A stretch of DNA of 64,000 nt from Epithemia pelagica (taxonomy: Eukaryota; Bacillariophyta; Bacillariophyceae; Surirellales; Surirellaceae), in the NCBI GenBank assembly GCA_946965045.2, contig OX337228.1, forward strand, positions 5,952,001-6,016,000, in the 5' to 3' direction. The first letter of the stretch is position 1, and every line of letters starts with the position of its first letter. Shown piece after piece: positions 9,795-19,442 of the stretch. The notes beneath the pieces were generated by a model. It searched no databases and was not told the origin of the DNA. It worked only from the letters and a program-made list of their open reading frames with translations. Position numbers and translations under genes: made by a program.

Positions 9795-11574
9795 ATGAGC
9801 GAATCGAAACCTCTCCTTGCCGGTGATGATGCCGAGCATCTTCGTCGTCTCAAGGCGTACCAGCCGTAAGTGCCTCATTATTTTTCGGTTCTCACTAGAT
9901 CCCGTGTTGTAAAGAGCCAATGACCCATCATGTGGCTGTGCCTTGTCGACCCGTTGTGGTCCATGTCCACATGTGGTCAAGCCAATGAACATAGATTCGA
10001 GCACTCATCATTGTCGATTGTTTTTGTATGCTTTTGACTACCTCCGATAGATGGGCTTTTTTCATTACATTCGGTGGATATTTCATGGCCCATTTCTCGC
10101 GCAAATGCTACTCTACGGTGAAGCATCCCTTGGAAGAGATTGCCGGATATCCTACCTGGGTTCTTTCTGGAATGGACACCATTTTTATGGCCACTTATGC
10201 TGCTGGAAACATTATCAACGGAAAGCTTGGGGATACCTTTAACCCCACTCACATTTTGGCGGCCGGTCTTTTTGGTTCTGGTATTTGTCTTCTTCTCATC
10301 AACATTGCCATTTGGGGTGACTGGGAGCACAAGAATGCCTTCTTCGCGGATTGTTACATTGATGCCGTCTATTTCTGTTTTGGATTCTTCCAAGCCACCG
10401 GTGGACCGGTCGGAACGGCTGTCATGGGCAACTGGTTTAGCGATGCCGAGTCTGTCAAGAACCGCGGTATGTCTCAGATTGTTGTAGATTTCTTTTCGTT
10501 GTGGAAGGATTTTTCTGACTGTTTCCATGACTTTTTTATTCTGTTTCGAATGACAGGTCTCATCTTTGGTTTCTGGACATGCCATCAATACTTGGGAGAC
10601 ATTACGGCCGGTCTTTGCACTGCCTTGATCCTTCAACTCGGATTGCCGTATTGGTGGGCCTTGACGATTCCTGCCCTTTCCAACATTGCCTGGGCCTTCT
10701 TGACGGCTCAGCTCGTGGCCGATCCTACCACGGTTGGCATTGTCACCCCCGAGCTCAAGATTCGTATGGAAAAGTTGGAAGCCAAACGCAAAGAACTGGC
10801 CGAAAAGGGCGAATCCATGGTGGAAGACGAGGGTCCCAAGCCCATTTCCTATGCTGCTGCCATTAAAATCCCCATGGTTGCTCAGTATGCCTTGGCCTTT
10901 GGCTTTTTCAAGCTTACTAACTACGTCCTCTTCTTTTGGCTCCCATACTTCCTCGGAAGTCACTTTGACGACACGACGGCCAACCTTATCGCCTTGCTCT
11001 ATTCCGTTGGTATGATGCCCGGAGGTGTGATTGTCGGATACGTTTCCGATATCTTTGGAGGTCGCCGTGCGGTTGTGATTGGAACATTCATGTTGACACT
11101 CATGTTCTTTTTGGCCTTTTTTGCCGCCAAGTCCGAATCTGGTATGGAACCCATTACCCTCCTCGCGTTGCTTGGTATTATGGGTATTCTTGTGGGAGGG
11201 TAAGTCTTGATTGATTGTTTGCATGTCTTTCAAATGCGTCCTAATAACCAGCTGCTCACATTTGTTATTCATTATGATCACGTCGCAGACCAAACAACAT
11301 TATTACCTCTGCCGTTGCGGCCGACTTGGCGTCTCATCCGTCGATTCGTGGAAACAACAAGAGCTTGGGTACTGTCACTGGATTGATCAATGGAACCGGT
11401 TCCATTACTGCCTCGCTCGGTCTGTTTGCCATTGGTCCCCTCTCGCAAAACTATGGCTGGGGCGCCGTTTGGATCTTCCTAATGTTTTGCACAGCCGCCG
11501 GAACTCTCCTCATGTCCACCAAGATTTATGCGGAACTCTTCCCGCCCCGTAACGCGGCCAGTGTTACCGTTTAA
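9795..11574 (+). CDS. SLC37/GlpT-type sugar-phosphate or glycerol-3-phosphate transporter
   Basis: Predicted exons are 9795-9865, 10051-10466, 10557-11199 and 11289-11574, giving about 471 residues. The first exon supplies a short cytosolic N-terminus (MSESKPLLAGDDAEHLRRL) and splices into WAFFITFGGYFMAHFSRKCY, the typical start of helix 1 in organophosphate:phosphate antiporters. Joining exons 2 and 3 gives NRGLIFGFWTCHQYLGD, and joining 3 and 4 gives GGPNNIITSAVAADLASHP, both characteristic of SLC37. Twelve membrane helices with a central charged loop (KLEAKRKELAEKGESM) fit the major facilitator superfamily. The second intron is 90 bp long and stop-free in frame, so an unspliced prediction would wrongly insert 30 residues. 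Location (plastid, ER or plasma membrane) is not evident because no plastid presequence is seen. Confidence 0.85.
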
Positions 11575-11717
11575 ATTGCTGGTGTATATCTAAGGTAGAC
11601 CCACACAACGACGATGCATATCGAATCTACTAGTATGATGATGAATGTTATTGTCGGATGAATAAACGACTCTTATAGTATTTCGAGTAGGTGAAGCTCT
11701 TTTCATGAAGAGCAAAA

Positions 11718-13166
11718 CTATGCCTTTTCTTTGCGTTGAAGTTTCTTCAAAATGGCAGTCCAAAAGGACTGAGTGGAAGTAAAGGCCACAGAAACAATGG
11801 AAACAATTCCCGCACCAAACACTAGTATTGGCAAGATGGAGGATGCTGATACGACCGGTCCGATATTCCATGTTTGAGCGAGAAGCGCTGCCAGGGGCCC
11901 AATCACAAAAGCTCCCAACAGTGTGGGCATGGGGTTTGATCCCTTGACATCACCCGTTTCCGAACCCCTGGGTTTGACAATGACCCGTTCTACCTCATCT
12001 GGAATAAGGGTTGAAGGGGCCGTCGGCTCTTGTACTGGAAGGGACGCAGCTGAGCGACCGTTCAAAGGCAGTTTCGTACTAATAGCTGGTTGCACCTTTG
12101 CCATTGGTGAAGTGAACACCACTGAGTGTTGTGGCGCTGGCTGTGGTGTGGATGGGTGTTGTTCTTCATGGACGTTGAGCGGTCCGTTTCGCGGCATCCA
12201 GTTCGATTCTTCTATTGCTGCACGCTGTGATTCATGTAAGTGCTCTTGCAAGCAAACACTCAAGAACGAGGTGAGAACAACAATGCTTACGATCAAGAGC
12301 AATGAAGGGAGACTTGGACATGAACCTTTCGTAACCCCCAGCGAAAGAAGATTGGATTCATGCTGGCGATCATGTTCGTTATGGTGGGTCTCATTATCGC
12401 GTAGAGTCGTCGAAAGACGTAGTGAAGACGACAAAGATGCCTTGATTTGTGGTATTGCCTCTGATACTGAAAATGCATTCAATGCGGAGGTTGATTCGTT
12501 GTCAAAAAGAGCAATCAAAGCTAGCGTGCGGAACCGAATGCGACTTCGCTCCGAGGAAGGATACTGAAGCAGCTGCAGTGTTTCCATCCCTGACACGCAA
12601 ATCTTGTAGCAATGGACAAGTTCGGCCCAGGTAATCGTAATCTTGGATAAGTCAATAGCATTGTTTGCCTCGTTATCATCAACATGTTGGACAATTCTTC
12701 GGAGGATCATCATCAACTGTCGATCGGTGGTCAAGCATTCAGGAGTTGCCGTGTCGCTCTGGTCAAGGGCTTCCACAACCCTCTTGAGATCCGAAAACCT
12801 AAGCTCTCGATCCCATACAGTGTGTTTATTTTTGTTTGTCGTTCCGGTTGGTAAACCAATAATTGTGCTGAATTGACTTTCGTTCGTTGTTTTACCGGAC
12901 GGCAGATGTTGTATGAGCTGTTCCAGGCGTTCCAGACATGGTCGGATATGATCGAGGGTGGCAATGTTTCCTGAATCTTGCTGTCGAAGCATGGTTTCGT
13001 AGCGCTTCAGAAAGGCAGCCGAATCCTCGTGGTGCTTGTGGAACACAGGGCCGCCTAATCCAGCAGCCGTATAATGACCTTGACAGTCCCTTTCTTTGCT
13101 CTCATCATGGTCATCCGATCGACTGGGGGCCAGCAATGGGGGGCTGTCCGAGCGTATCTGTTCCAT
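11718..13166 (-). CDS. unknown membrane protein
   Basis: 482 residues, single exon, ATG start. I do not recognise a family. The N-terminal 280 residues look soluble and helical. A strong hydrophobic segment follows (SLPSLLLIVSIVVLTSFLSV), then a Pro/Gln/His-rich linker, then two closely spaced hydrophobic stretches near the C-terminus (LLGAFVIGPLAALLA and ILPILVFGAGIVSIVSVAF) and a basic tail ending KKLQRKEKA. It is probably an integral membrane protein with three membrane helices and a large cytosolic N-terminal region. It is convergent with the transporter gene, 143 bp apart. A stretch after the first membrane segment contains many Ser/Thr/Pro and is probably disordered. Confidence 0.65.
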   Translation of the reverse strand: MEQIRSDSPPLLAPSRSDDHDESKERDCQGHYTAAGLGGPVFHKHHEDSAAFLKRYETMLRQQDSGNIATLDHIRPCLERLEQLIQHLPSGKTTNESQFSTIIGLPTGTTNKNKHTVWDRELRFSDLKRVVEALDQSDTATPECLTTDRQLMMILRRIVQHVDDNEANNAIDLSKITITWAELVHCYKICVSGMETLQLLQYPSSERSRIRFRTLALIALFDNESTSALNAFSVSEAIPQIKASLSSSLRLSTTLRDNETHHNEHDRQHESNLLSLGVTKGSCPSLPSLLLIVSIVVLTSFLSVCLQEHLHESQRAAIEESNWMPRNGPLNVHEEQHPSTPQPAPQHSVVFTSPMAKVQPAISTKLPLNGRSAASLPVQEPTAPSTLIPDEVERVIVKPRGSETGDVKGSNPMPTLLGAFVIGPLAALLAQTWNIGPVVSASSILPILVFGAGIVSIVSVAFTSTQSFWTAILKKLQRKEKA

Positions 13167-13763
13167 TCTTCTCCGTGTGTATCTTATTACAATGGCGAAT
13201 GCAGGCCCTTTCGACAGAGAACCGCCATTTTTCCAAACCCGATAAAGATGAGACGGTTACAGCTCGGCATGCGGACAAGCAAGCATGGATAGTGTCACAA
13301 TCTTGTGGGGGAACCCTGACATGCTCGCTGGGGGATTGAACTGCGAGTAGCTTCCGAGTCGAAAGCGTGCAAAGCGCCGGGTCTTCGTTATTTACACACA
13401 CGCGCAACGTGGAGCATTTTCTGCGCCCAGTGTATCAAAAAGACTCCCAGACCACTTGTTGTCATTACTAACTGGAGCCATGCCAGCAAACAAGATGGCA
13501 AGAGGGCAGGATCAACATCGGGTATATAACCCTACAACTGAGGAACTCACCTCTCTTGTCAATGAAACCTTGTCAAAGGTCGGTAGCCGTAGCTTTCTAT
13601 GAATCAAATTGTTTGACACGTTCACTCAACAAGGTCCTCTCTTTAGAACCCCGAAGCAGAATGGCGAGATGTTCATTCTGCTCTTTGGGAAGCAAGGCCA
13701 ACCTGGAAGATTCCAGAACGACGTGTAGCCAAATTCGTGAAACGTTACAAATCAGGGAATGCG
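13167..13763. promoter_or_regulatory. divergent intergenic region with a TATA-like box
   Basis: About 600 bp between two head-to-head genes. A TATA-like GGTATATAACC lies near 13520, about 240 bp before the ATG at 13764. An upstream out-of-frame ATG (13562) opens a 69-codon frame that overlaps the main start. It may be leader sequence or a uORF. No RNA gene was seen. Confidence 0.3.
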
Positions 13764-14594
13764 ATGGATGATTCAGCATCTACTGTTTCGGAGGGGTCCT
13801 TCCGCAAATATTTCTCTAAGCGATCCACTCGATCCGGATACTCGGATGACGCAGCGTCCGTGGGATCAACCCGATCGGCTCGAAAATTGTTTAGCAGACG
13901 CCCAAGACGCCGTGGCAATGGTGACGATGATGACGCCTCGTCGGTCAGCTCCACCTCATCCTTTCGATCCTTCCTCAGCCGAGGTCGATCCTCTCGCAAG
14001 AAAACGAGAAATGGTGCAGCAGCAAGTAAAACCCAAGGCATTGAGAATACACCACCTGGCGATGTCAATGACACGAACAGCTCTAGCAGAAACGATACCC
14101 TTCACGCAAACAATCTTCCCGCCAAAGGAACACTTGATAATGATGACGCGTCGGTTTCGTCTGTGCGTTCCCTACGAAAGTATTTCAAGGAGCGCAAAGC
14201 ACGCCGGGTCGAACGAAAGAAAGGGATACCCGATCGTCCAGAGCAATATGATGAAAGTAAAGCAGTCAACGTTAAACGAGAGGAAATCAAGAAGAACAAT
14301 GACACTCTTCAGATGGAATTACCAGCCATTGAAACTTCTTGTGTTCCCGTAGAAGTGACAGTCCAAACGACTGATGCTATCGCAACGGAAACGTCCGAAC
14401 AGGTTTCTCCGCAGACTCAGGCGGACTCACCTGACGCACAAACTTTCACGACAGAAGAGCCCGAGGAACCATCCATTCAAGTAGAGACTGTCGTTGCACC
14501 AAAAGACCTTGTCGTCGACCCGTACTACGAAGGCAATGGATCTGTCATGAAACCAGCCATTTGTGAAGGGTGTGCCGGATGCACCATACTTTAA
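13764..14594 (+). CDS. Ser/Arg-rich protein with four DD-AS-S-R-F repeats
   Basis: 276 residues from the first ATG in the frame (an earlier GTG is not expected to start). The N-terminal half contains four imperfect copies of one unit, roughly D-D-x-A-S-x-V-S-x-x-S-x-R-x-x-F/Y-x-x-R-x-x-R-R: DDSASTVSEGSFRKYFSKR, DDAASVGSTRSARKLFSRR, DDASSVSSTSSFRSFLSRG and DDASVSSVRSLRKYFKERK. Each joins an acidic/Ser patch to an amphipathic basic patch, which would suit phospho-regulated membrane or nucleic-acid contact. The middle is disordered. The protein ends in ICEGCAGCTIL, a short Cys-rich tail whose last four residues (CTIL) resemble a CaaX prenylation box, which is an inference. No known family is recognised. 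Confidence 0.6.
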   Translation: MDDSASTVSEGSFRKYFSKRSTRSGYSDDAASVGSTRSARKLFSRRPRRRGNGDDDDASSVSSTSSFRSFLSRGRSSRKKTRNGAAASKTQGIENTPPGDVNDTNSSSRNDTLHANNLPAKGTLDNDDASVSSVRSLRKYFKERKARRVERKKGIPDRPEQYDESKAVNVKREEIKKNNDTLQMELPAIETSCVPVEVTVQTTDAIATETSEQVSPQTQADSPDAQTFTTEEPEEPSIQVETVVAPKDLVVDPYYEGNGSVMKPAICEGCAGCTIL

Positions 14595-14743
14595 GTAACG
14601 TTTTCTAGAATGGAGTGGGGAATAAGCAATGTGGCATTGCCAATTGCCACATAACTGTTGCTATCTGCGGTACGACATGAACAAACTTTCAAATGGTAGT
14701 ACAAATACAAATGTAAGGAAGATACTACTCTTGCGTGAAATTG

Positions 14744-15129
14744 GGGCTATTCACTTATTTCCCACCATGCGACAGGCCACAAGGATCCCAAGAGTGACGG
14801 TCGTGTTGTTGTCAACTTTCAATTTGGAGTACTTCAATGAGTACCTAGAGAGTGAATCACGCCATTCTGAAGAGCTCCTACTCTAGCTAGCTACCCCTAC
14901 TTATTACCACAAGCTACTCCTACCATGGCTTTGCATGGGCTATTCACTTATTTCCCACCATGCGACAGGCCACAAGGATCCCAAGAGTGACGGTCGTGTT
15001 GTTGTCAACTTTCAATTTGGAGTACTTCAATGAGTACCTAGAGAGTGAATCACGCCATTCTGAAGAGCTCCTACTCTAGCTAGCTACCCCTACTTATTAC
15101 CACAAGCTACTCCTACCATGGCTTTGCAT
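14744..15129. repeat. exact tandem duplication, 2 x 193 bp
   Basis: Positions 14744-14936 and 14937-15129 are the same 193-bp sequence placed head-to-tail. I compared the two copies base by base and found no difference. The unit runs from GGGCTATTCACTTATTTCCC to GGCTTTGCAT and contains AGCTCCTACTCTAGCTAGC and CTACTCCTACC, which are related to motifs elsewhere in the window. The second copy ends 56 bp before the COQ3 start codon, so the duplication lies in its promoter or leader. Identity implies a recent event, gene-conversion homogenisation or an assembly artefact. Confidence 0.95.
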
Positions 15130-15185
15130 AACTACACATAGAGAATAGAGAGGAAATAGTTTCCTTTCTGCTTCCGACAACGACG

Positions 15186-16088
15186 ATGACGATGGTAACG
15201 GTATACGGTGGAAAGCCTCTTCGGTCAAGGGAAATTTCCCTTCTTTCCGCACGTCTAATGTCTTCAGTATCCTTGTCCGAGACGGTGAAATTCAATGCGC
15301 TCCACGCTGGATGGTGGAACCCAGATGAGAATCCTCTTATCCATATGAACTCCATAAGAGTTCAGTACATTCGACAGCAGGTGGCTCTGAATCGCAGCCG
15401 CTTAAACAAATCTACGACAGAGAATGATCACCCAAAGAAGAATATGTTTGATATTCCCATATATCCACATCGCCCTTTCAATGATTTGAAGATGCTCGAT
15501 ATCGGATGTGGAGGAGGCTTGTTGTCCGAATCCTTGGTCCGATTGGGTGCTCAGGAGGTGACTGGACTTGACCCGTCGGAGAACTTGCTTCAGGTTGCTA
15601 GAAACCGTTCCGAAGCTCTTCTCTTAGATCCGAGAAAATCGAAGCCTGACTATGAGTCGACCACGGCGGAGGAATGGGCCGTGCGGAGACCACAGCACTA
15701 TGACGTTGCATGTATCTTAGACGTGATTGAGCACATTGAAAACTTGGATTCTCTTTTGGACGCTGCATCTAGTCTCGTTAAACCTGGGGGCTTGTTAATT
15801 GTGTCAACATTGAACAGAACCACCATTTCTTATTTCATGTCAATTGTTGGTGCCGAATACCTCATGGGCTATGTTCCTGTTGGGACGCATGATTGGGCAT
15901 TGTATCGCTCCCCAGAAGAAGTCCAGTCACTCGTCCATAAGTTTTCCTTTGTTCCGATCAATGTTTCCGGTATGACACTGCGAACTCCACCTATGTGCGG
16001 ATGGAATTGGTCTCTCGACCCTAACAAAACCGATATCAACTGGATTGCGACGTATCAGCTCAGTCAACAAGAACAAAGGAATAATTAA
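15186..16088 (+). CDS. COQ3: ubiquinone biosynthesis O-methyltransferase COQ3/UbiG
   Basis: 300 residues, one exon. COQ3 uses S-adenosylmethionine for both O-methylations of the ubiquinone ring, on the matrix side of the inner mitochondrial membrane. The family start FNALHAGWWNPDENPLIHMN is present near residue 37, followed by motif I LDIGCGGGLLSESLVRLGA, LDVIEHIENLDSLL, KPGGLLIVSTLNRT, and the family-typical VGTHDWALYRSPEEV region near the C-terminus. The first 35 residues are rich in Arg/Ser/Leu and low in acids, consistent with a mitochondrial presequence. The ATG at 15186 is the first in frame. It is convergent with the mitochondrial ribosomal gene that follows, 76 bp apart. Confidence 0.92.
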   Translation: MTMVTVYGGKPLRSREISLLSARLMSSVSLSETVKFNALHAGWWNPDENPLIHMNSIRVQYIRQQVALNRSRLNKSTTENDHPKKNMFDIPIYPHRPFNDLKMLDIGCGGGLLSESLVRLGAQEVTGLDPSENLLQVARNRSEALLLDPRKSKPDYESTTAEEWAVRRPQHYDVACILDVIEHIENLDSLLDAASSLVKPGGLLIVSTLNRTTISYFMSIVGAEYLMGYVPVGTHDWALYRSPEEVQSLVHKFSFVPINVSGMTLRTPPMCGWNWSLDPNKTDINWIATYQLSQQEQRNN

Positions 16089-16164
16089 ATATTATTGTAA
16101 TGCTATAGTCATGAAGGTTTCACGCTGGGTGTAGTTCGGAATCAGCTCATCCATGTTCACGCTT

Positions 16165-17061
16165 CTATCGTTTTGTCCATTGTGGTGATTTGCGTGATTT
16201 CACTTTACCAATCTTTTTCCTCTCAACGACTCTGGCATCTCTTGTAAGGAGCTTTTTGAACTTGAGAGGAGGTCGGTAGAGCTCTGGATTGTAATTGTTC
16301 AGGCACCTTGCAATTCCCAAGCGAATTGCACCTGCCTGTCCACTAAGGCCACCACCAGTAACGAGAGCAATAACATCGAATTTCCCCAACGTCTCCGTTA
16401 TAATGAACGGCATGATCATGTGCTCACGAAGGCTTTCTCGCTTGAAATATTCTGCAAAATCCTTGCGATTGACTGTGACTTCTCCAAATCCTGGTTGCAT
16501 CCACACTCTCGCAGAAGCGCACTTCCTAGCTCCGCGGGCATAGGTGCTGCCTCGAAAATCAATTTTCGTCAGTTGAGGAGGTGGGTGCATCGCCTTGTCC
16601 TTCCTTTTTCTTTTCAGCTCCTCTTTCAGCTCCTCTTCTCTCCGAATAATCTCTTGAATTTTCTCCGTCGTCTCTCTACGGTCTTTATCTTCCTCCTCAA
16701 TGGTCTTGGCCGGTTTCTTCCACTCTCGCTCGGCTCCCTCCTTCATGTCCGCATTGTCGCCAAAATCACCAGGAAAGACAGACACGGCATTTCGCCGCAA
16801 ACCAAACGCACCTGCACTGCTTCTTGGCTTGTTCTGTCGACCAGGTTGCATCAATCGAGACCGAGGAAGTTTTCTGTTCGTACTGTTCCCAGGATTGTTG
16901 TTCCCCCTCCTGTAGTTGGCAAAAGAAGAGAATGTCCTAAGGGTAAACTCTTGTCGGTAGGCATCGCAACATCGAAGAGTAGTTGATGGCAGGACAGGTT
17001 TCGTCCTCTCAAGAATACCCTTGAGGGGAAGTGTATATACGGATACTTTGGAGGAAAGCAT
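16165..17061 (-). CDS. mitochondrial small-subunit ribosomal protein uS9m
   Basis: 298 residues. The C-terminal 130 residues are a uS9 domain: TYARGARKCASARVWMQPG, GEVTVNRKDFAEYF, FDVIALVTGGGLSGQAGAIR, GIARCL, and the basic tail KKIGKVKSRKSPQWTKR that reaches the decoding centre in this family. The first 165 residues are an extension with an Arg/Ser-rich presequence-like start and a charged helix (RREELKEELKRKRKDK-like), as is common for mitochondrial rather than plastid S9. The missing hydrophobic signal peptide also argues against the plastid. It lies head-to-head with the RRM gene, 237 bp apart. Confidence 0.88.
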   Translation of the reverse strand: MLSSKVSVYTLPLKGILERTKPVLPSTTLRCCDAYRQEFTLRTFSSFANYRRGNNNPGNSTNRKLPRSRLMQPGRQNKPRSSAGAFGLRRNAVSVFPGDFGDNADMKEGAEREWKKPAKTIEEEDKDRRETTEKIQEIIRREEELKEELKRKRKDKAMHPPPQLTKIDFRGSTYARGARKCASARVWMQPGFGEVTVNRKDFAEYFKRESLREHMIMPFIITETLGKFDVIALVTGGGLSGQAGAIRLGIARCLNNYNPELYRPPLKFKKLLTRDARVVERKKIGKVKSRKSPQWTKR

Positions 17062-17298
17062 ATGAGAATTATGCTACCACGCTTTGCGCTACGTGAGAAG
17101 GATACCAAAACCAAAAAAGGATACGACCATCATGGCCCCGAACAAAAAAGTGTTCTGTGGTGTCGGCCGACCCCGGATGTGTCGAATGTCTGTGCGCCGC
17201 TCGGAAATGGATATTTGATACGGTCGCGTAAAATATTTGTGCCACGATCGTTATGTGTTTGTATTTGAGCCGCTGTGGTGATTATATTACGTTGTACA

Positions 17299-18306
17299 AT
17301 GGGTGATTATTACGGCAATGGAGGCCAAAGTGCTGGGCGGACGAACACACATGGTGGCCATACAAATGCAGCTGGAGGGGGATCTGATACCGGCAAAATC
17401 TTTGTCGGTGGTTTGTCTTGGCAGACTACCGAAGAATCGTTGAGATGGCATTTTGAGCAGTACGGTGCGGTCCTTTCGACAGAAATAATGCGAGACCGAA
17501 ATACAGGTGATCCTCGTGGTTTTGGATTTGTTGTGTTCGCTGACCCTACCACAGTAGATCTTGTGATGAAGGAGGATAGACACGAAGTGAATCACAAAAT
17601 CGTTGATGTAAAACGCGCACAAGCACGTGGTATTGCCCCTCCCTCCATTCATCAGCAATCAAAAGGGAGCAGCGGTCCTCAAAGTAACACCGCCCATCAT
17701 GTACCTGCTAGTGGAAGTAGCGCACCTGAGATGACACCGGAACAGGCTCAAACAAAAGTTTTTGTTGGTGGCATCCCTCCTCATGTTGACCGAGATGAGC
17801 TTCGCGAAATATTTCAAGAATTCGGACCGGTCACGGATGCCGTTGTGATGATGGATCAAGCGACCCAAAGATCTAGATGTTTCGGTTTTGTTACCTTCCA
17901 ACACGGATCGGATGGTGCTGCAAAGGCTGTGGAGGCTCAGCCCCTTCAGATTCACGGCCGTCGCGTGGAGGTCAAACTGGCTACTCCACGAGCAGAGCAA
18001 CAAGGAGGGCGACGTCCTATTGCAGCTGCTGCAGTGGCAGCAGCAGGCCCTCGGAATTTGGGCCTTAGAGCAGGAAAGGCTTCATCCTCCTCATCAGGAG
18101 AATATGCAGGCCTCGCCGTTGCCTTCGGAAGAAACGGATGGAAAGCTGGCTACGGGAGCAAAGCCTTTGGCCGGGCAGGTTGGGCTGTGCAAGGATGGGA
18201 CGATGGAGGGGCGGCTTTCGAACGTTCCGGATTTTCTTTCGCTATGATTGACGAAATGAAACGAGATGGGGGATTGGAGCCTGCGACAAAGAGGCCACGC
18301 ATATAG
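17299..18306 (+). CDS. two-RRM RNA-binding protein, hnRNP A/B or Musashi/DAZAP1-like
   Basis: 335 residues from the ATG at 17299; the frame extends slightly upstream only through GTG. A Gly-rich N-terminus precedes RRM1 (about residues 32-105; RNP2 KIFVGGLSW, RNP1 RGFGFVVF) and RRM2 (about 155-230; RNP2 KVFVGGIP, RNP1 RCFGFVTF). The pair with short linker and the phrase SLRWHFEQYGAVLSTEIMRD match the hnRNP A/B-Musashi group. The C-terminus is Ala/Gly-rich and contains FGRNGWKAGYGSKAFGRAGW, a short duplicated low-complexity segment. Expected roles are mRNA splicing, export or translational control; nothing in the sequence decides which. Confidence 0.85.
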   Translation: MGDYYGNGGQSAGRTNTHGGHTNAAGGGSDTGKIFVGGLSWQTTEESLRWHFEQYGAVLSTEIMRDRNTGDPRGFGFVVFADPTTVDLVMKEDRHEVNHKIVDVKRAQARGIAPPSIHQQSKGSSGPQSNTAHHVPASGSSAPEMTPEQAQTKVFVGGIPPHVDRDELREIFQEFGPVTDAVVMMDQATQRSRCFGFVTFQHGSDGAAKAVEAQPLQIHGRRVEVKLATPRAEQQGGRRPIAAAAVAAAGPRNLGLRAGKASSSSSGEYAGLAVAFGRNGWKAGYGSKAFGRAGWAVQGWDDGGAAFERSGFSFAMIDEMKRDGGLEPATKRPRI

Positions 18307-18351
18307 TACTTAGTTGGCTTGCATCATTGTGTTCCGTTCATACTAAACTTT

Positions 18352-18636
18352 TCATCTTCTCTCTACGTCCGATATTTGTTGCCGTAGATAAGATGTCGAG
18401 CTATAAATAGGCTCTCGGGACTTGGTCACAAAGAACTGCTCCATCCACTCAATTTGTCCGTCCTTGTGCCCGAGATAGGGTTGGAGTCGATAAGATGCCC
18501 TTCTATCTATAGTCTTTTGAAACTTTGGCCTTCGCGAGGCACCAAGGACATCAACCAAACTGGCTTTTGAGGGATCAATGAAAAATTGGCAAAGCTCGGC
18601 TGCTTCCCCCATAAACGCAATCAGCCGTCCTTTCAT
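18352..18636 (-). CDS. small hypothetical protein, 94 residues
   Basis: An ATG-started frame fills the space between the RRM gene (ends 18306) and the MPP6-like gene (ends 18702). The product is MKGRLIAFMGEAAELCQFF at the start and has QIEWMEQFFVTKSREPIYSS near the end. No family is recognised. It could be a real short gene, or the final exon of a longer minus-strand transcript, but I found no in-phase splice connection to the MPP6-like frame. It is the only sizeable frame here with an ATG and mixed composition. Confidence 0.33.
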   Translation of the reverse strand: MKGRLIAFMGEAAELCQFFIDPSKASLVDVLGASRRPKFQKTIDRRASYRLQPYLGHKDGQIEWMEQFFVTKSREPIYSSTSYLRQQISDVERR

Positions 18637-18701
18637 AGGCCGGTAAGTTCGTTACGCCAAAGAGATATGAACGTGAACATTCCAGATTCAGATTTGTATA
18701 A

Positions 18702-19442
18702 TCACGTCTTTTGCTTCTTGGATCCATATAGCCGTGAGCCTTGCTTCCCAGTATGTTTCCGTCGTTGTTGTCGTTTCGTCAAGGTTTCGACCTCCATGTT
18801 GTCCTCTCGTTCGGATCGCTGCGAAGAGTGCCATGCTTCGGCAATTTGAGGATTATGGCCTCCAAACGATCGCCTTCCAATAGTAGCAACCTGTGTGCTC
18901 CCGTACATATCTGCAGGCGTGGCCACATCCAAACGGATTGTACCAGTGGCATCGTCCATATCTTCATCGCTCTCATCATCCATGTCACCCAGAGTACTGT
19001 TGAGAACAGTAGAATCAGATTGTTTTGAAGAGGAGTTGTGGATTGGATGAGATTTCTTGGAAACGTGTCCTGTACCATTCTCGGAAAGAAGAGACTGAGT
19101 CGACTGGGCTTCGGCTCCTCGTTTCGAATCTGTCCGTATACGTGATGTTCTATCGGAACGACTTTTCTCATGACGTTGCATGAATCTCATGTTGAGTGTA
19201 GATCCAGACAAGTTCTTCACAAACAACTTGTTCGGCGAAGAAGAAGTACGTCTTGTCGTTGAGGTGTCGGCCGAATTATGGGTGGCCGGATCGACCGGTC
19301 GATCCTTGACATGCGGACTGTGGTCCTCGATTCCTTCATGCTGGGACGACGTGCCCGCTCCGCCTATGGACTTTTGAGGAGACTTGTTCTTCTTCGTCTT
19401 CTTTCGTCCATTTGCTGGGTTCTTGCTGCCTGGTTTCCACAT
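18702..19442 (-). CDS. MPP6-like nuclear exosome cofactor
   Basis: 246 residues. Two short blocks of M-phase phosphoprotein 6 are recognisable in the right order: LFVKNLSGSTLNMRFMQRHE, equivalent to the LSKNLxxMKFMQR segment, and GRRSFGGHNPQIAE, equivalent to GRMSFRGFNPEVE. In other eukaryotes MPP6 binds RNA and links the exosome to the MTR4 helicase in 5.8S rRNA and nuclear RNA decay. The rest is Ser/Lys-rich and probably disordered, with an acidic DMDDESDEDMDD patch and a basic tail. The protein is longer than animal MPP6 because of these linkers. It is divergent from the WW/TH1 gene, 199 bp apart. Confidence 0.68.
   Translation of the reverse strand: MWKPGSKNPANGRKKTKKNKSPQKSIGGAGTSSQHEGIEDHSPHVKDRPVDPATHNSADTSTTRRTSSSPNKLFVKNLSGSTLNMRFMQRHEKSRSDRTSRIRTDSKRGAEAQSTQSLLSENGTGHVSKKSHPIHNSSSKQSDSTVLNSTLGDMDDESDEDMDDATGTIRLDVATPADMYGSTQVATIGRRSFGGHNPQIAEAWHSSQRSEREDNMEVETLTKRQQRRKHTGKQGSRLYGSKKQKT

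Noticed and set aside
9977-11293. 438-codon minus-strand frame opposite the SLC37-like gene
   Set aside because: It lies antisense to a well-supported transporter, crosses its introns, and has Gly/Asn/His-rich composition with no family; it is a codon-bias shadow.
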